In this document: positions 62,625 through 64,000 of the stretch, one piece after another
Position numbering within the stretch: position 1 is the stretch's first letter
Layout: each line of letters starts with the position of its first letter
NCBI RefSeq assembly: GCF_023856365.1
Contig: NW_026042431.1
Span: 124,001-188,000, forward strand
Length of the DNA stretch: 64,000 bases
Source: Brienomyrus brachyistius
Lineage: Eukaryota; Chordata; Actinopteri; Osteoglossiformes; Mormyridae
Direction of reading: 5' to 3'
Notes under the pieces: model-generated
The model's input: only the letters and a program-made list of their open reading frames with translations
Databases searched by the model: none
Told to the model about the DNA's origin: nothing
Translations under genes and position numbers: made by a program

Positions 62625-63565
62625 CTGTGAATGTGCAGCCATCAGCAGCCTTTCAGACTGTTAGCCAGAAGGAAAGACAGAACAGACTAAGGAATGCGTC
62701 CGTTTTATTCAAGCACAGTACAGAACCATAAGCATTTTTATTTTTCATTTTCCACTCTGTCCACCTTTATTCTCCACAAGCAACCGTATTACTTTGTTTA
62801 GGCCTGTAATTATTGTATTGCACACATCTTGGGTCCGCCTTATCTCCAAAAGGTGAAGTAAAATACAAAATTCTAATTTCATCAATAAACTGACTAAAAC
62901 ACATTTTGCTAGTTTTAGGCCATCTTTGCCTCACAACAGAAACAATTTCTTACATTTCCCAGGCCATCTATTGCAGTGTAGTCAGTTTATTAATGAAATT
63001 GGAATTTTGTCTAAATATAAGAAAATTATACTTCCTTAGATTTTCATTTTCTGCAGTGGAGTTACAATACCTGATTTCAGGTAAGTCATTTCTGCTTCCA
63101 TAATCACTGCTCTCCCTGGTGGATGGATAAATCATTGCAAGTACTTTACACACATCATCGTGGGGGATCTCATTATAGCCAAGGTGCCACCCAAGGCCCA
63201 GCAGGGACCTGTCATGGACCAGCCAAGGACCAGCCAAGGCCCCATCATGGAAACAGGGGAAAATTCAAGCGGCTACATCTGTAAATTTGGTGCACATGAA
63301 CCTTTCCAGTGTTGTTTTTCGCTGTTGTTCTGCATATCAGGGAATCTGTGCACTACATGGTGTGTTTTTATAGGTCAAGTTCCCCTGCTGAAATGCAGGC
63401 AGCCCAATTCAAGACCAGCGCATAAGTCTCCCAAGCATGTGTTTCCTATATCCGATAAGATGGCAGAATTTCTCTCAATGTGCAATACTGACTGCCAAGT
63501 GCGATATCTGTGATGTATGTGATGTACTTTTCTTGTAGAGTGACATAAGGATTCACTTTAATTAA

Positions 63566-64000
63566 ATGTGTGTCCCCTATCTTTATAATCCAAAAGGACG
63601 AACCAGTACCAGCAGTGGAGGCCGTCAGAAGAAATGCCGCACTGGGCCACCGGCACCCAGCTCCCAAACCATATCTGGATCTGCTCCCATCCCGTTGGCG
63701 ACCAGCAGGGCTCAGCAGGGCAGAAGACGCCGTAGAAATACGGCGGGAGGCCGGTCAGGCCGTAGAAAGAAGTGTAAAAAACAGAAGGGGCCATTTACAA
63801 AAAATTTGCAGAACCTGCTAACCTTCAGTAACCCCTTTGATTCAATCCAGGTGGGTGACAAGATCCCGTGTGTGGATCTCACCCAGAGTGACGACGAGGT
63901 TGCTACCATCCTGTGTCGCACTCCATCAATGTCAGAGCCTGAGCCCTGCTCACCAGCCTTCTCCTCCACTTCCTTCTTATTTCCATCACCAGTCCCATCC
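63566..64000 (+). CDS. Same protein, 3' end outside window (unit 7 copy)
   Basis: The first 145 codons match the unit 1 copy; the window ends inside the Pro/Ser-rich region, so this is a window limit and not a truncation of the gene. Confidence 0.65.
   Translation, partial: MCVPYLYNPKGRTSTSSGGRQKKCRTGPPAPSSQTISGSAPIPLATSRAQQGRRRRRNTAGGRSGRRKKCKKQKGPFTKNLQNLLTFSNPFDSIQVGDKIPCVDLTQSDDEVATILCRTPSMSEPEPCSPAFSSTSFLFPSPVPS

Larger units (their letters stand above)
60395..64000 (+). repeat. Tandem macrosatellite unit 7 (first 3.6 kb, cut by window end)
   Basis: Seventh copy, cut inside the main ORF by the window end. The array therefore continues to the right. Confidence 0.97.

Noticed and set aside
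1..64000. rDNA, 5S, snRNA or histone gene repeat
   Set aside because: None of the conserved sequences of these genes was found on either strand of a unit.
1..64000. Concatemer of a viral genome or plasmid
   Set aside because: Coding density is far too low, several eukaryotic transposon relics are embedded, and no replication or capsid gene is recognised. An amplified circular host DNA as the origin of the array cannot be excluded.

Overview
The window is a head-to-tail tandem array of one long unit. Six complete units (starts at 1, 10336, 20656, 30954, 41288 and 50061) and the first 3.6 kb of a seventh (60395 to the end) lie in the same orientation with no spacer. Five units are 10,298 to 10,335 bases long; unit 5 is only 8,773 because of one internal deletion. 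Apart from length changes at A/T tracts and scattered single-base differences, the copies read the same by eye, so the array is being homogenised or expanded recently. It runs off both ends of the window. Unit 1 starts at base 1 only because the window does.

The DNA is eukaryotic and most likely from a ray-finned (teleost) fish. It has low ORF density, AATAAA poly(A) signals, good splice-site pairs and many decayed transposons of families typical of fish: Tc1/mariner-like, PIF/Harbinger, a LINE fragment, and a hAT-like element ending CAGTGTTG...CAACACTG. A GCTAACGTTAGC palindrome of a kind common in fish DNA is also present. No rRNA, tRNA, snRNA, histone or bacterial gene was recognised.

Layout of a unit, in unit 1 coordinates: 1-453 right part of a small TIR element that bridges the unit junction; 894-1861 a second TIR element; 2045-2235 a Tc1-like transposase relic; 2668-2691 and 2985-3124 possible exons; 3177-4139 the one long intact ORF (320 codons), followed by a GATA-motif minisatellite and poly(A) signal; 4432-5589 featureless; 5590-5894 a broken Harbinger transposase on the minus strand; 5915-6115 a LINE-like fragment; 6112-6843 and 7832-8399 an internal direct repeat (A and B); 8031-8548 a hAT-like element; 9000-9371 a CpG-rich, possibly promoter-like stretch; 9372-9474 and 9686-9768 possible 5' exons.

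In every complete unit the 320-codon ORF (338 codons from ATG in unit 2) is open, while all transposon genes beside it are broken. Its product is not one I recognise: a basic, NLS-like N-terminal part, a VDLT-type SUMO-interacting motif, a long Pro/Ser-rich linker and a Cys/aromatic C-terminal part with an acidic tail. The best supported idea is a macrosatellite carrying a gene in each unit, comparable in layout (not in sequence) to D4Z4/DUX4. The 5' exons may sit at the end of one unit and the last exon in the next.

Individual units carry informative scars: an A-by-B recombination deletion in unit 5, a short inverted insertion making a hairpin in unit 3, a diverged tract changing the protein in unit 2, and variants shared between particular units.
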